Assembly: GCF_900105215.1 (NCBI RefSeq)
Contig: NZ_FOIP01000001.1
Coordinates: forward strand, 992,001-1,056,000
Length of the DNA stretch: 64,000 bases
Direction of reading: 5' to 3'
Source: Lacrimispora sphenoides
GTDB lineage: Bacteria > Bacillota > Clostridia > Lachnospirales > Lachnospiraceae
The notes beneath the pieces were generated by a model. The model worked only from the letters and a program-made list of their open reading frames with translations, was not told the origin of the DNA and did not search any database. A program made the translations under genes and the position numbers. Below are positions 45,897 to 58,278 of the stretch, piece by piece. Position 1 is the stretch's first letter, and each line of letters starts with the position of its first letter.

Positions 45897-45983
45897 TTTG
45901 CAAATTTGTTTAATAAATAAATATTTTTTGTGCAATGTGCACAATTTTCATCTCCCCAGCACTTCAAAGATGCAGCTCCATAT

Positions 45984-46036
45984 AAGAGAAAATGCTGTTT
46001 CCAGCCCTGACAAGACTGAAAACAGCATTTTCTCTT
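45984..46036 (-). terminator. Terminator of the tyrosine phenol-lyase operon
   Basis: AAGAGAAAATGCTGTTT and AAACAGCATTTTCTCTT are perfect 17-base arms around a 19-base loop, 30 bases after the lyase stop. Confidence 0.85.
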
Positions 46037-46065
46037 ATTTCACAGCTAAGCTATCTTTTTAAGTT

Positions 46066-49010
<2,945 letters not shown>

Positions 49011-49079
49011 TTCCTATCCCCCTTCACAATATTTAGTTTTTTACATTCTACCTTCAAGTTCGTTTATGATGCATGATGT

Positions 49080-49091
49080 ATGATGCATCAT
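49080..49091. promoter_or_regulatory. Candidate GntR operator at the symporter-tpl promoter
   Basis: ATGATGCATCAT is a perfect palindrome placed about 10-20 bases downstream of the predicted start of transcription. An overlapping near-copy ATGATGCATGAT lies just beside it at 49066-49077. A GntR gene is divergent from this operon, so it is the likely binding protein. Confidence 0.6.
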
Positions 49092-49104
49092 GTGTGTTAG
49101 TTAT

Positions 49105-49132
49105 ATTATACAACCAAAAGGCGTTTTGTCAA
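49105..49132 (-). promoter_or_regulatory. Promoter of the symporter-tpl operon
   Basis: On the minus strand perfect TTGACA (49127-49132) and perfect TATAAT (49105-49110), 16 bases apart, about 100 bases before the symporter start. Confidence 0.75.
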
Positions 49133-49218
49133 TATTTTTTTATAAGTTTTTTTGATATTTTTAATTCCTACGGTTTAGGGAAATATATAGTCATATCAGA
49201 TCAACAATTGTCCTTTTA

Positions 49219-49247
49219 TTGCTTTTAAGAGAGACTTATAGTAAAAT
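49219..49247 (+). promoter_or_regulatory. Possible promoter of the gntR gene
   Basis: TTGCTT (49219-49224), 17 bases, TAAAAT (49242-49247), about 35 bases before the gene. Moderate consensus only. Confidence 0.4.
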
Positions 49248-49280
49248 GTTATTTACAATTAGATAATCAGGAAGGAGAAG

Positions 49281-49928
49281 ATGATGAAGAGTACACTTGT
49301 GAAAACGACCTTAAGCGAACAAATATACGACATCCTAAAAAATGAAATCATGAGCGGAACCATTCCTCTGGGAAGCAAAATAACAAACAGAGAACTGCAG
49401 GAACGCTTTCAGGTTTCCTCCACACCGGTGAGAGATACCATCAACAAGCTTTATCAGGACGGCCTCGTAAAAGAGGTTACAAAAACAGGTGCCCAGGTAA
49501 TCAGCTTTGACTATGGATATGCGGCAGAAATCAATGAATTCATTGCGGCTATCTCCTGTGTAGCTCTCAATATGACCGTTGCCAAGGATGCCGACAGGGA
49601 AGTGACAAAACATTTGAAAAAATATTTAAATAAGCAGGCAATCGCTGCGGATGACGATGCCTACTTTGATGCTGACTTCCATTTTCATAAGTCGTTCTTT
49701 GACTTCTGCGGCAATCAGTTTCTGAAAGAGACCTACAAGAGATACAATCTAATCCGATTCCTTCTAATAAAGTTTGCTATCCGCACAGCTGAGGACCGGT
49801 CCTGTTCCACCGAGCAGCACAGGGATATTGTCAATGCCTATAGCTCCGGCCAATTTGACCTTGCCTCACAGCTTCTTGAGCAGCACTATATTCACGGCCT
49901 TTCACTGATAAAAGGATACAATCCATAA
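49281..49928 (+). CDS. GntR-family transcriptional regulator (FCD type)
   Basis: A 215-residue regulator. The winged helix (1-75) contains LSEQIYDILKNEIMSGTIPL and FQVSSTPVRDTINKLYQDGL. The C-terminal FCD ligand domain follows, with ADFHFHKSFFDFCGN carrying likely metal-binding His residues. AAGGAG precedes two successive ATGs (49281, 49284). It is divergent from the symporter-tpl operon, with a palindrome in between, and probably represses it until tyrosine or a related ligand binds. Confidence 0.92.
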   Translation: MMKSTLVKTTLSEQIYDILKNEIMSGTIPLGSKITNRELQERFQVSSTPVRDTINKLYQDGLVKEVTKTGAQVISFDYGYAAEINEFIAAISCVALNMTVAKDADREVTKHLKKYLNKQAIAADDDAYFDADFHFHKSFFDFCGNQFLKETYKRYNLIRFLLIKFAIRTAEDRSCSTEQHRDIVNAYSSGQFDLASQLLEQHYIHGLSLIKGYNP

Positions 49929-49972
49929 GAAACCGCTTCCATCGATACCGGACCACATCCGTTGGATGAACC

Positions 49973-50021
49973 AAAAAAGAAGCTGCGCACTAATTACTTA
50001 GTGTGGCAGCCCCCTCTTTTT
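49973..50021. terminator. Bidirectional terminator between gntR and the kinase gene
   Basis: GCTGC and GCAGC plus CACTAA and TTAGTG form the stem around TTAC. Runs of A on the left and T on the right let it work in both directions for two converging genes. Confidence 0.8.
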
Positions 50022-50092
50022 CTGCTGGATATTCTATTTATTAACATGCTTTTTTATCTCCTGAATTATAGAACAGGGAAGATGCATAGAAC

Positions 50093-51013
50093 TTAACGTT
50101 TCGCTAACTCCAAAGCCGTATCCAGTGCTGATAATTCAGGAATTTTAATGATCATCTTTGGAAATTCACGATCAATGATCTGAGATAATTCATCCCTTAA
50201 AATCTTATTTTTTAACAGCACACTTCCCCAATTCCATAATTCTACGGGCTTTTCTCCCTTATACTTATGAAGCCCCGCTTTATTATAAACATCTCTGACA
50301 AGAGTAAACAGTTCATCCCTGCACTCCCTGATGATCTTTAATCCCGCTTCCTCTCCCATAGTACAGGCCTTTTCTGCAAGAATTGAATAAGAGGCAATTT
50401 CCGCCTTCTCCATCAGCTTGTCATTAACAAAAACATTAATCTCATCTAATGTTGTTAAGCCGCTTTTTTCCGCGAATAACTTATACAGAATCGGACAGTC
50501 CTGTCTTCCGTCAATATGGCTGGCAGCTTCCTTTATTACTTTCATTCCCATATGAAAGCCGCTTCCCTCGTCACTTAGCACATGGCCCCAGCCGCCGCAG
50601 CGCGTAATCTCTCCGGACTCCCCTCTGGCAAATGCTATGGAACCGGTGCCGCTTATCAGTACAATTGCCGGTCCTGAGGACATATGAAGAAAAATCTCAC
50701 AATCATTATGGACTGCTATGCTTTCCCGGTTAAAACCCATTTCTGTAAAAGATCTCAGGCATTCCTCTTCCTGCCTTTTGGAATCAATTCCGCTGGCAGC
50801 AATACAAATCCGTATACAATCTTCTGCTTTTAAGTGATTTTCTTTCAGCACCGGCAGAATAAACTTACGGTACTTTTCATTGCATAGCTCAAACCCATCT
50901 GTATTCATGGTACCTCCCGTACCATAAAACTCTCCTATGACATTGCCCTCAGCAGATTCAATCTTCATTCGTGCGACAGATCCGCCTATGTCTAAACCAG
51001 CATAGTATTTCAT
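50093..51013 (-). CDS. BadF/BadG-family sugar kinase (N-acetylglucosamine or glucosamine kinase-like)
   Basis: ASKHA-fold kinase of 306 residues. Phosphate-binding motifs are YYAGLDIGGSVARMKI at the start, VLISGTGSIAFARG and CGGWGHVLSDEGSGFHMG. Characterised members of this family phosphorylate GlcNAc or glucosamine. ATG 51013 has the better spacing to AGGAGG; 51016 is possible. It follows the SIS-domain gene by 14 bases. Together they suggest amino-sugar phosphorylation and then deamination or isomerisation. Confidence 0.85.
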   Translation of the reverse strand: MKYYAGLDIGGSVARMKIESAEGNVIGEFYGTGGTMNTDGFELCNEKYRKFILPVLKENHLKAEDCIRICIAASGIDSKRQEEECLRSFTEMGFNRESIAVHNDCEIFLHMSSGPAIVLISGTGSIAFARGESGEITRCGGWGHVLSDEGSGFHMGMKVIKEAASHIDGRQDCPILYKLFAEKSGLTTLDEINVFVNDKLMEKAEIASYSILAEKACTMGEEAGLKIIRECRDELFTLVRDVYNKAGLHKYKGEKPVELWNWGSVLLKNKILRDELSQIIDREFPKMIIKIPELSALDTALELAKR

Positions 51014-51027
51014 CATACCCTCCTAAA

Positions 51028-52098
51028 TTATGCCTTTGTGTTCATTACCCGGTAAAAATCATGAAATTTGGGGGTATCACATTCAATGCATTTACGTTCT
51101 GATCCATAAACACTCATGATCTGAAAAGCGAGCAAAGCCTGGAACATGGAAAAGTACGGTTCTTGACTTCCTGACAGATTCAAAACATGACTTCCGCTCT
51201 CCCAATCCAGAGAGGTTATGACAAAATTAATGCAGCCCTTTTCCCTGGAATATCTCTCTAAAACTGCCATACGTTCTGAATTATGAGTTCCTGCAGGTAA
51301 AAACAGATTGCAAAGTCCAGGCTCAATGGTGTTATTAATTCCATGTAAATACTCCTCAAATTCATAAGCCGAAGCAGGTACGTACAAGGTTTCCAGGATT
51401 TTCAAAGCCCCTTCCAGAACCGTATAGTATCCGGCCTCCTCTGATATCAGGGTAAAATGCTGCATGGACGCAAGCAGATCTTCATTTCTTCTACAGAAGT
51501 CCATGGAGGCCTCTATATTGGAAGGCGCTGCCTTTATGGATTTATTTAATTCATAAAGGAAATGAGTAAACTGCTCTTCCTCCACCCGATTCCAGCGCTG
51601 CCCCAGTACCAATCCCATAAAGGTTAACGTTAAAACCGTTCCAGTCATTCCTTTTGTTTTAGGCCCCACAGTTTCTTCCCCGCATGCTATAAGCTGATGC
51701 AGGTTTCCTTGTAAAGCGACAGGTGACTTAAGGTCTGATGTTACAGTTATAACTGTAAATCCTTTTTCTCTCCATTCTTTTACTGCCGATATGGTAGAAG
51801 TACTTTTTCCTGACTGGGATACCGCTAGGACCAGGGTATCTTCAGGCTTCAAAACCTTTATAAAACCACTTAAGCGGGTAGGTACTGCTGCAGTTGTTTC
51901 TATCCCAAGAATCTTCTCCATAAAGTCTGCTGCTGCCATTGCTGCAATGTAAGAGCTGCCTGAACCAATGATCAGAATCCGTTTTACAGGGTTTAATTCA
52001 CATTCCTTCAGTTCCCGGAAAATATCCTCTCTTTCCTCTGCCATTCTTGCCCATATTGCGGGTTGTTCCTTAATGTATTCCATCATTTTCTGTGCCAT
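51028..52098 (-). CDS. Double-SIS-domain sugar isomerase, probable glucosamine-6-phosphate deaminase type
   Basis: A 356-residue protein with two SIS domains: LNPVKRILIIGSGSSYIAAM opens the first (about 50-170) and FTLISEEAGYYTVLEGALKI the second, with EFEEYLHGINNTIEPG as the typical acidic active-site loop. There is no glutaminase domain, unlike GlmS. Proteins of this build include the alternative GlcN-6-P deaminase (NagB-II), AgaS and fructosamine-6-phosphate deglycases. The BadF-type kinase, GH9 and ROK neighbours favour GlcN-6-P. ATG 52098 has AAGGAGG upstream; a longer frame to 52212 would overlap the divergent regulator. Confidence 0.82.
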   Translation of the reverse strand: MAQKMMEYIKEQPAIWARMAEEREDIFRELKECELNPVKRILIIGSGSSYIAAMAAADFMEKILGIETTAAVPTRLSGFIKVLKPEDTLVLAVSQSGKSTSTISAVKEWREKGFTVITVTSDLKSPVALQGNLHQLIACGEETVGPKTKGMTGTVLTLTFMGLVLGQRWNRVEEEQFTHFLYELNKSIKAAPSNIEASMDFCRRNEDLLASMQHFTLISEEAGYYTVLEGALKILETLYVPASAYEFEEYLHGINNTIEPGLCNLFLPAGTHNSERMAVLERYSREKGCINFVITSLDWESGSHVLNLSGSQEPYFSMFQALLAFQIMSVYGSERKCIECDTPKFHDFYRVMNTKA

Positions 52099-52193
52099 GT
52101 GTTCCTCCTTATAGAAAGCTGAAAATTGTTTGACTGACTGTAGTTCTAATGCTATGATTCTAGTATAATGATACCGCAGAAGGGAGCTTTGCC

Positions 52194-53345
52194 TTGAACC
52201 AATACATGCCAAGATATCTTAAAACCAAAAACCGAATGATGATTTTTGACTTATTCCGAAACCAGCATCTTATGAGCCGGGCGGAATTGGTCCGTATCAC
52301 AGGCATCAGCTTCCCCACTGTTTCAAAAATTGTAGATAAACTGCTGGAGCTTGGCATTGTCATTGAGTTAGAAGAGACAGAGCAAAGCTCCGGAGCTGGG
52401 CGGAAAGGCCATCTCCTTAAGTTTAACCCAAGAGCCTGTTATGCCATTGGCATTGAATTTGAAGGCCAGGTCGTTCATCTGGGTCTGGTTGATATGCTGG
52501 GCACCTGCCAGTACTGCAGATCCATTTATCTTCCCGCTCAGAATCATACTCTGAAATTATCTAAGCTGACAAAAGAAATCAATACCTTAATGACCCTGGC
52601 TGACAATGACCACATTCCGGTTCTGGGTATTGGAATCGGTTTTCCCGCTATGATTAACCCGGAAACAAACAGCATCATTCATATGTCAGGTATGAATATT
52701 GAACATGAAGTTCCATTTGTAGATGCATTTTCGGAATTTGCCTCAACTTTGACAGTTCCGTTTTTCCTTGACAATGATGTAAAGTTTGCCTGTCAGGGAG
52801 AGGCCTTCTTACGCCGTAAGAACCCGGAATACCAGGATCTCATATATTTCACCCTGGGTACAGGCTGTGGTGTCAGCTATATGATGAATGGGGAACTGTG
52901 GTACGGTGCCACTCATAAATCAGGAGAGATCGGAAACATGATGATCAGCTCCTGTCAGATACCGGGAACAGAGGTGCCTGAACCAACCCCATTTGAGCAG
53001 CTTATTAATTTAAATGCCATATATAAGCATTTTCAGATCAGCCTGCAGCAAAATCCCGGCCTGCCGGAGTCCATACGGGAAGATATCATTAATTATCTCT
53101 GTCCCTATTTAAGCTTTACTCTGTCCAACATATCCTATCTTTTGGATATCCAGCATTGTGTACTGACAGGAATTGTACCTCTTGCTTTAGGAGAAGGCTT
53201 GCTTCAGAAAATACAGGATACGCTCCGTACCACCCTGACACAAAACACCCTCTTAATTGAGCCTTCCATCAGCCGTGACGCAGGCATCATCGGCGCCGCC
53301 GTCACAGTGTTTAACAAACGCCTGGAAGCACTGTTTAAGGATTAA
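52194..53345 (+). CDS. ROK-family transcriptional regulator (NagC/XylR type)
   Basis: A 383-residue repressor. The N-terminal helix-turn-helix includes LMSRAELVRITGISFPTVSK, followed by a ROK sugar-binding domain (FFLDNDVKFACQGEAF, FTLGTGCGVSYMMNGELWYG). The usual ROK zinc motif CxCGxxGCxE is not present; the matching region reads SSCQIPGTEVPE. The start is TTG 52194, seven bases after AGAAGGGAG. It is divergent from the SIS-kinase pair and ends three bases from the converging GH9 gene. It probably senses an amino sugar. Confidence 0.9.
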   Translation: MNQYMPRYLKTKNRMMIFDLFRNQHLMSRAELVRITGISFPTVSKIVDKLLELGIVIELEETEQSSGAGRKGHLLKFNPRACYAIGIEFEGQVVHLGLVDMLGTCQYCRSIYLPAQNHTLKLSKLTKEINTLMTLADNDHIPVLGIGIGFPAMINPETNSIIHMSGMNIEHEVPFVDAFSEFASTLTVPFFLDNDVKFACQGEAFLRRKNPEYQDLIYFTLGTGCGVSYMMNGELWYGATHKSGEIGNMMISSCQIPGTEVPEPTPFEQLINLNAIYKHFQISLQQNPGLPESIREDIINYLCPYLSFTLSNISYLLDIQHCVLTGIVPLALGEGLLQKIQDTLRTTLTQNTLLIEPSISRDAGIIGAAVTVFNKRLEALFKD

Positions 53346-53348
53346 TTC

Positions 53349-55106
53349 CTATCTCCGTTTAAAGGCTTGTGCAAGAATAAACCATGATACATGAGGAATC
53401 CATTGTTCCGCCCAGCGCCAGTTATCACTCACTGTGCCGCCTGGTTCCCGGATAAATGCGATTCCTTCTTCATTGCTCTCATCGCTTGTGATTCCATTGC
53501 AGATACCCCCCGGGCAATTCAAAAAATCATACCGGTCTTTGAAGAAATACTGGATATTATTTTTGCCGTAGCCATCCATCATACAGGAATCAAAGGGATT
53601 TAAGCCCATGATCCAGTTAATCTGATTATCTGCAAAATACTCCAGCTGATCCTTTAATTCCTCATCACCTGTAACCCTTATAAGGACTCTGGCCGCTGCC
53701 GATAAGGAAGCGATCCTGGCATTTTCTCCCTGCCACCATGGCTCTACTGTTGTATGGTGCGGGAAAAAGAACTGGGTTTTTTTCACCCCATCACTATCCT
53801 CAAAAAGAAATCTCGGATAGCCGAAGGGATTTGAAACAGAATATGTAATAGTAAGAATGTGCTTCATTATCATTTCTGATGTTCTCACCGCTTTTACAGA
53901 CTTTTCCCTGTTTTTTTCTATAGAAGCATATTCAAGCAGTGCAATGACAGGAAGCCCTTCATCGGCTGCATGATAATAAGGGAGGCTGCCATAAGAGGTA
54001 GGATAAGCTGCCGTTTCCCCCTCCATAACAAGACGTGCATAAATACGCTCCGCCATATCTCCTGCCTGTGCCAGATACTCATACTCTTTGCTGGCCTTAT
54101 AAAGCTCTGTTAATGCCAGTAGAGCACAGTATTCATCAATCAGATTCCATACCCCATCATTGGTGTACTTTTCATTATTTGCTGACAAATGATGCCATGC
54201 ATCCTTTGCTGCCAGAAGATACTCATCCCTTGTGTAATCAGCTCCCGGATAAAACTGTCTGGAGGCTGCTGCCAATGCTGCAATTGCAGTTCCTCCTCCT
54301 GACCTTAGACTGGTTTCATAATTTGCATCCTCAACGGTCTCAGCATCGGCAGTTGATGCCTTTTCACTGAACTGGGAGCTGGAACCATGGTATTCAAATC
54401 CAACTTTTCTATTTCCCCTTACATGATCCAGGGCATTTCCCCTGTTAATCGAACGGTAAAAGCTTCCCGAGGGTGCACGCATCCGCATAAGAAAATCAGC
54501 TCCATAAGTTCCTTCATCCAGCATCCTTCGTTTTATCATGGTATATTCCTCATTACAGGAGGCCTCCAGCTCTTCCGCTGCTTTAAAAAATGCATAAGCA
54601 CTGAAAGAAGACTGCTGAGGATTATGCACGGTTCCATGTGATAAATGAGATAAATGGATTCCATAATCTCCAGTGGCATCAAACCAGCCTCCATGAGCAT
54701 CAACCTGCCCCTGCCGCTCTCCTGCAAAGCCCAGTTTCCGGTCCTCAAAGAGCCATTCTCCACTGGATCTTTGGGCTTTAAAATAGTAGCCTGCTGCATT
54801 TAACAGCCTCATGGTAATTAAGGATTCCCTGATTTCAAATACATCACTTTTCACAGTTCCGTCTTTTGTTTCAAGATGTAACTGAAACTTCCCGGAACCC
54901 TTCCATTCTGAAAAGTCAAGGGTCCAGTAATAGCCGGTTTCCCACTGTGCCACAGTTCCCCATTCTTTTACCTCACCTTCAAGGACAACCGGTCCATCCG
55001 CTTTAAAAAGCCTGAATCCTCCAGGGCAATCCTCTTTCTTCCCCTGATAAACCGCCATTTTCTTACCAGATGCATCATAACCCAAATGATTGACAAGTAA
55101 TTCCAT
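53349..55106 (-). CDS. GH9 glycoside hydrolase, cytoplasmic, possible exo-beta-glucosaminidase
   Basis: GH9 enzyme of 585 residues. An N-terminal Ig-like domain (about 1-95) precedes the (alpha/alpha)6 barrel. The catalytic base region is GGWFDATGDYGIHLS, and the C-terminal family motifs are NQINWIMGLNPFDSCMMDGY and VSDNWRWAEQW. There is no signal peptide or carbohydrate-binding module, so it acts inside the cell on imported oligosaccharides. GH9 contains cellulases, but intracellular forms beside a BadF-type kinase, as in the Vibrio chitin locus, include exo-beta-glucosaminidases. Cellodextrin hydrolysis is the alternative. It is the last gene of the importer operon. Confidence 0.85.
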   Translation of the reverse strand: MELLVNHLGYDASGKKMAVYQGKKEDCPGGFRLFKADGPVVLEGEVKEWGTVAQWETGYYWTLDFSEWKGSGKFQLHLETKDGTVKSDVFEIRESLITMRLLNAAGYYFKAQRSSGEWLFEDRKLGFAGERQGQVDAHGGWFDATGDYGIHLSHLSHGTVHNPQQSSFSAYAFFKAAEELEASCNEEYTMIKRRMLDEGTYGADFLMRMRAPSGSFYRSINRGNALDHVRGNRKVGFEYHGSSSQFSEKASTADAETVEDANYETSLRSGGGTAIAALAAASRQFYPGADYTRDEYLLAAKDAWHHLSANNEKYTNDGVWNLIDEYCALLALTELYKASKEYEYLAQAGDMAERIYARLVMEGETAAYPTSYGSLPYYHAADEGLPVIALLEYASIEKNREKSVKAVRTSEMIMKHILTITYSVSNPFGYPRFLFEDSDGVKKTQFFFPHHTTVEPWWQGENARIASLSAAARVLIRVTGDEELKDQLEYFADNQINWIMGLNPFDSCMMDGYGKNNIQYFFKDRYDFLNCPGGICNGITSDESNEEGIAFIREPGGTVSDNWRWAEQWIPHVSWFILAQAFKRR

Positions 55107-55126
55107 AAAACACCCTCCTTACATCT

Positions 55127-55975
55127 CTAACCTTTTACAGCCCCTGCTGTAAGACCTTTGATAACCTGTTCCTGGGATATAACATATAAAACAAGCAGCG
55201 GCACAATTGTAACAATAATCGCTGCCATCATGCTGCCGTAATCTGTTCCAAACATATTGCTTACCATTGATAAGATCACACAGACTGGCTGTTTCGACCT
55301 TTGGGAAAGATATACCATGGAAGTCAGCAGATCATTATAAGACCAGATAAATACCATGATTCCCACAGTTGCAAACATGGGTCTGGATAATGGCATGGTA
55401 ATATGGGTTAATACATAAAACGGTGAGGCGCCATCTATGATCGCTGCCTCATCCAGTTCATCCGGCAGAGAGCGCATAAATCCGGTCAGTAAGGTAATAG
55501 AAAAACACAGATTCCCTGCAATCTGGGGAATAACTGCTGCTGCATGGGTTCCCCGGACAGGCAGCTTACTGATCGTAACAAAGTTTGGAATCATGGTTGC
55601 AAAGGACGGAACCAGAAGACAGGCAATTAATACTGCATCTGCATACTTCGTCCATTTAAACCGGAATCTTCCCAGTGAAAATGCTGCGAGTCCTGCGATT
55701 AACACAACACCGATTACAACAGAGCCTGATATAATGAAGCTGTTAATAAAGGCCCTGGACATGCTTAGATCCGGGTAGCTCATAATGGTTTTATAATTGT
55801 CAAACTGTATGGCCGCAGGAAGTGCTACTCCGTTTTTTACAATCTCCTCTGAAGTTTTTAAGGAATTAATAAACACCCATAAAAGCGGAATGATAGTTGT
55901 TAAAGCCCAGAATATTAAAATTATGTATTTTAGTATCCTGGCCGCCAGCTCTTTTCCTTTCCCTGCCTCATGCAT
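55127..55975 (-). CDS. Sugar ABC transporter permease, MalG type (amino-sugar locus)
   Basis: CUT1 permease of 282 residues, six helices, EAA loop LDEAAIIDGASPFYVLTHI. ATG 55975 is chosen because GGGAGG lies eight bases before it; it overlaps the upstream permease stop by eight bases. The longer frame to 56011 would start inside that gene. As in the first importer, no ATPase gene is present. Confidence 0.9.
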   Translation of the reverse strand: MHEAGKGKELAARILKYIILIFWALTTIIPLLWVFINSLKTSEEIVKNGVALPAAIQFDNYKTIMSYPDLSMSRAFINSFIISGSVVIGVVLIAGLAAFSLGRFRFKWTKYADAVLIACLLVPSFATMIPNFVTISKLPVRGTHAAAVIPQIAGNLCFSITLLTGFMRSLPDELDEAAIIDGASPFYVLTHITMPLSRPMFATVGIMVFIWSYNDLLTSMVYLSQRSKQPVCVILSMVSNMFGTDYGSMMAAIIVTIVPLLVLYVISQEQVIKGLTAGAVKG

Positions 55976-56837
55976 CCTCCTCACCTCCCTGCAGCATCTT
56001 TCTAAGCACACTGGTTACTGCAACTCCAAGAACGATCATTACTATGGCTATGGAACTGGCATATCCCCCATTGCCCCTTGCAAATGCCTTCTGATACATA
56101 TAAGTGCTTAAAAGCTGACTGGAATCCAAAGGACCGCCATTGGTAACCATAAAAATAATATCAAATACTTTAAAGCATCCGGAGACTACAAGAACAATCG
56201 AAGACGTAAGAACACTGCGCAGCATTGGCACAGTGATATAAACAGCTTTCTGCACCGGCCTGATCCCATCCAGCATGGCTGATTCGTAAATATCAGAGGA
56301 TATGTTTGATATGCCTGTTAGAAAAATCACAAAATAAAATCCAACATACTGCCACACAACAGGGATCAGGGCAAGGTAAATGGAAGTCTTTTCATTGATC
56401 CATACCTGCTTTTCCCCACCAAACAGGGGAATGAAATAGTTGAGAAGTCCATATTCATACTTATATATCAGGGTAAACATAAGACCAATTGCAGTCGCTG
56501 ATATTACAATCGGGAAAAAATAGATTGTTCGGAAAAACTTAAAACAATGCCTGACTCCATCTACCAGAATCGCCAGAATCAGGGCAAAGCCGATCTGAAA
56601 TAAGAGAACCCCTGCCATCAGAATCGCTGTATTGCGAAGAGCTGTTCTGACAACCGGATCTTTAATTAAATCTTTATAATTTTCCAGGCCAATAAACGTC
56701 TGTACCGCAGAGAAATTATACCAGGCTGTAAAACTGTAATAAATCGTCTTTCCCAACGGGTAAATCATGAAGCACAACAGAAGAACTACCGCCGGAAGCA
56801 AAAACAGTATGGCGGTCTGTTGTCTTTTCGCCTTCAT
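55968..56837 (-). CDS. Sugar ABC transporter permease, MalF type (amino-sugar locus)
   Basis: CUT1 permease of 289 residues starting MKAKRQQTAILFLLPAVVLL, with the loop IYESAMLDGIRPVQKAVYIT in which the usual EAA is ESA. It follows the binding-protein gene across a hairpin and overlaps the MalG-type gene. Confidence 0.9.
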   Translation of the reverse strand: MKAKRQQTAILFLLPAVVLLLCFMIYPLGKTIYYSFTAWYNFSAVQTFIGLENYKDLIKDPVVRTALRNTAILMAGVLLFQIGFALILAILVDGVRHCFKFFRTIYFFPIVISATAIGLMFTLIYKYEYGLLNYFIPLFGGEKQVWINEKTSIYLALIPVVWQYVGFYFVIFLTGISNISSDIYESAMLDGIRPVQKAVYITVPMLRSVLTSSIVLVVSGCFKVFDIIFMVTNGGPLDSSQLLSTYMYQKAFARGNGGYASSIAIVMIVLGVAVTSVLRKMLQGGEEDA

Positions 56838-56868
56838 CGAACCTCCCCCTTTCTATCCTTTTAAAAGG

Positions 56869-56898
56869 AGTGGCAGAATCTATAAAACTTCTGCCACT
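56869..56898 (-). terminator. Hairpin between binding protein and permeases (amino-sugar locus)
   Basis: AGTGGCAGA and TCTGCCACT are perfect arms with a 12-base loop, 16 bases after the binding-protein stop. On the minus strand CCTTTT follows. Likely a partial terminator. Confidence 0.7.
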
Positions 56899-56914
56899 TT
56901 TTCCTCCCTCTCTT

Positions 56915-58228
56915 TTATTTGCTGGTAGCCTCCAAAATCTTGCGTGCCTCAGCCAATAGTTCCAGGCTGGTCCTCTTTCCTTCTACCAGATACGGTGCTC
57001 CGTCATCTGCTATGGCCATCCATGCCTCCCGGCTTACCTGGGAATCAATAGCCGTATCCGTATAAGACGCCTTATTCAACATCTCAACCGCGCTCTTCTT
57101 TAAAAGAGAAGCACCTTCCGGCACAGGACATTCAATTGCTGAACTTCCGCCTACCGCAATAAATCTCTGGACAATCTCCGGTGATGTAAGATATTTTAAG
57201 AGTTTCAGTGTTTCATCACTGCGCTCTGCTGCCTTTTTACTAAAGAACCAGCCAGAACCAAAGCCTGCAATTACGCAGTCTTCTCCTCCTTTGCCTCCGG
57301 GAAATGCAGGCATTGCAATAAGACGCATATTTTCATTGTCCTCCAAAGCGCTGACACACCAGGAACCATTGATCATCATGGCTGCTTTTCCTTCTTTAAA
57401 CATCAGACGGATATCATCCTCTGAAATCGTCATGGTATCCTTAGGAAAGGCCCCCATCTGGTACCATTCTGCAATGCTGTCAAGTGCCGGTGCCCAGCTG
57501 TCATCAAAGTAATTCTTATGTCCTTCTCCGCCCGACTGAGCCAAAATCGAAAGCTCCAGCAGATAAGAGGGCTTTGCCATGGAAGAGGCAAATGCAGGAA
57601 TATCATTTTCAGCAAAAACTTTAATGGCTTTCATGATATTATCATAAGACACAGGCTCCTCCAGGCCGTACTTCTCAAATAATTCTTTATTGTAAAACAA
57701 GCCTTCATAATATCCCAGATAAGGAAGACTATACTGCACTCCATCATATTTCTGACTGTCAAGAGCTGACTGTTTAAAGTTTCCGGACCACTTCTCGTCG
57801 TCTTTCATATAAGTTCCATAATCAACAAACAGTCCGGAGTCCACCAATGGCTTTCCATCTGCACCCGTATAAAATATGGATAAATCAGCCGGTGTTCCAG
57901 CCGCTATATCTGCCTGCATCTTCGTACGGAATACGTCATTTACTCCTGCTGTTGGAGCTGATTCGTCTACGATCTCAACATTGGGGTTTTCCGCCATATA
58001 CTCAGCAATGACTTCAGACCAGACAGGCGCCCATTGGTCAGAGCCTGTAAAAAAGGTAAATACCCTGATTTTTTCTTTTCCTCCTGATGCGGCCTTACCC
58101 GCATCAGCAGCCTCTGTTCCTGTTTTCGTCCCCCCGGTCTGTGGTGCTGACTGACTGCAGCCTGCAAGAGATAATGACAACATGGCTGATCCTGCAAGTA
58201 CCGCTAACACTTTTTTCATTTTTTTCAT
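56915..58228 (-). CDS. Sugar ABC transporter substrate-binding lipoprotein (amino-sugar locus)
   Basis: Family 1 solute-binding lipoprotein of 437 residues. The signal MKKMKKVLAVLAGSAMLSLS ends at the lipobox LAGC, and the domain opens KIRVFTFFTGSDQWAPVW. ATG 58228 is preceded by AAAGGAGAGGG; the longer frame to 58384 would overlap the MFS gene and put 52 residues before the signal peptide. The ligand is inferred from the operon to be a short oligosaccharide later cut by the GH9 enzyme. Confidence 0.92.
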   Translation of the reverse strand: MKKMKKVLAVLAGSAMLSLSLAGCSQSAPQTGGTKTGTEAADAGKAASGGKEKIRVFTFFTGSDQWAPVWSEVIAEYMAENPNVEIVDESAPTAGVNDVFRTKMQADIAAGTPADLSIFYTGADGKPLVDSGLFVDYGTYMKDDEKWSGNFKQSALDSQKYDGVQYSLPYLGYYEGLFYNKELFEKYGLEEPVSYDNIMKAIKVFAENDIPAFASSMAKPSYLLELSILAQSGGEGHKNYFDDSWAPALDSIAEWYQMGAFPKDTMTISEDDIRLMFKEGKAAMMINGSWCVSALEDNENMRLIAMPAFPGGKGGEDCVIAGFGSGWFFSKKAAERSDETLKLLKYLTSPEIVQRFIAVGGSSAIECPVPEGASLLKKSAVEMLNKASYTDTAIDSQVSREAWMAIADDGAPYLVEGKRTSLELLAEARKILEATSK

Positions 58229-58278
58229 GTTCCCTCTCCTTTTCATTCCTTTATTACTCTTAAAAGCAGCAACAACTG

